From contig OX123197.2 in NCBI GenBank assembly GCA_944739405.2, positions 59,310,047 to 59,374,046 of the forward strand: a DNA stretch of 64,000 bases, given 5' to 3'. The position numbers were made by a program, and so were the translations under genes. The first letter of the stretch is position 1; the number at the start of each line of letters is the position of its first letter. Positions 63,951-64,000 of the stretch are shown here, piece after piece. This stretch comes from Euclidia mi (Eukaryota; Arthropoda; Insecta; Lepidoptera; Erebidae). Under the pieces are notes generated by a model. That model ran no database searches. It was not told the origin of the DNA and saw nothing but the letters and a program-made list of their open reading frames with translations.

Positions 63951-64000
63951 CATGTCAGCCTAGAGACGACCACTGCTGGACATTGGCCTCCCACAAGGTT
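63951..64000 (-). mobile_element. 3' end of an RTE-clade LINE, cut by the window edge
   Basis: CATCATGTCAGCC, CCACTGCTGGACATTGGCC and TCCCACAAGG are the inverse of the 3' tail seen at 49650-49727. The rest lies beyond 64000. Confidence 0.65.

Overview
The window is intron-scale or intergenic DNA from an insect nuclear genome, most likely a moth or butterfly (Lepidoptera). Base composition is AT-rich, no long host gene is visible, and the recognisable content is almost all transposable elements of kinds typical of Lepidoptera: tRNA-headed SINEs, RTE-, CR1- and I-type non-LTR elements, a TED/gypsy-like errantivirus-type LTR element, a BEL-Pao element, mariner, P-like and Harbinger-like DNA transposons. 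Nothing suggests bacterial DNA. Species cannot be told from the sequence alone.

Layout. Positions 1-9.6 kb hold SINE copies and a very large interrupted inverted repeat (arms near 1120-5005 and 6733-8610). Its arms are broken by SINEs, a second TIR element carrying an RTE reverse transcriptase (2013-3395), and a 1125-bp solo LTR (6948-8072, TSD ACTGA). Positions 9.6-15 kb are non-coding apart from SINEs and a 1.1-kb MITE (12039-13169). At 15.1-16.5 kb is an ORF1-only retroelement, inserted in or beside the 3' LTR of a reverse-strand errantivirus-like element that runs to about 27.37 kb. That element is taken apart by three separate DNA-transposon insertions: Harbinger-like 20337-22704 (itself holding another element, 20358-21384), P-like 23720-25294, and a THAP/HTH Harbinger-ISL2EU-like element 25497-26781. 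It ends against the 3' part of an I-group LINE (27369-28795, + strand).

Positions 28.8-34 kb contain SINE relics and one possible host terminal exon (32938-33123, - strand). A complete BEL-Pao element with two nearly identical LTRs and a 5-bp TSD fills 34001-40761 on the - strand. Positions 40.8-50 kb hold mainly SINEs and LINE 3' tails. From 45.9 to 57.6 kb a diverged repeat block occurs twice: once nearly uninterrupted (45920-46775), and once (50150-57610) expanded about ninefold by a retroelement repeat, a 5'-truncated CR1-like LINE and a mariner copy. The last 6 kb is a nested DNA-transposon stack: a TTAA-flanked element (58240-63815) enclosing a 3.9-kb element with 64-73-bp terminal inverted repeats, a 9-bp target duplication and a decayed DDE-like transposase (59173-63121).

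These parts do not form a pathway. They record successive insertions, and several target-site duplications make the order of events readable. The most unusual items are the nested insertions with restorable target sites, the 60-bp perfect palindrome at 20878-20937, the ORF1-only element, and the transposon at 59173-63121, whose superfamily I cannot place.
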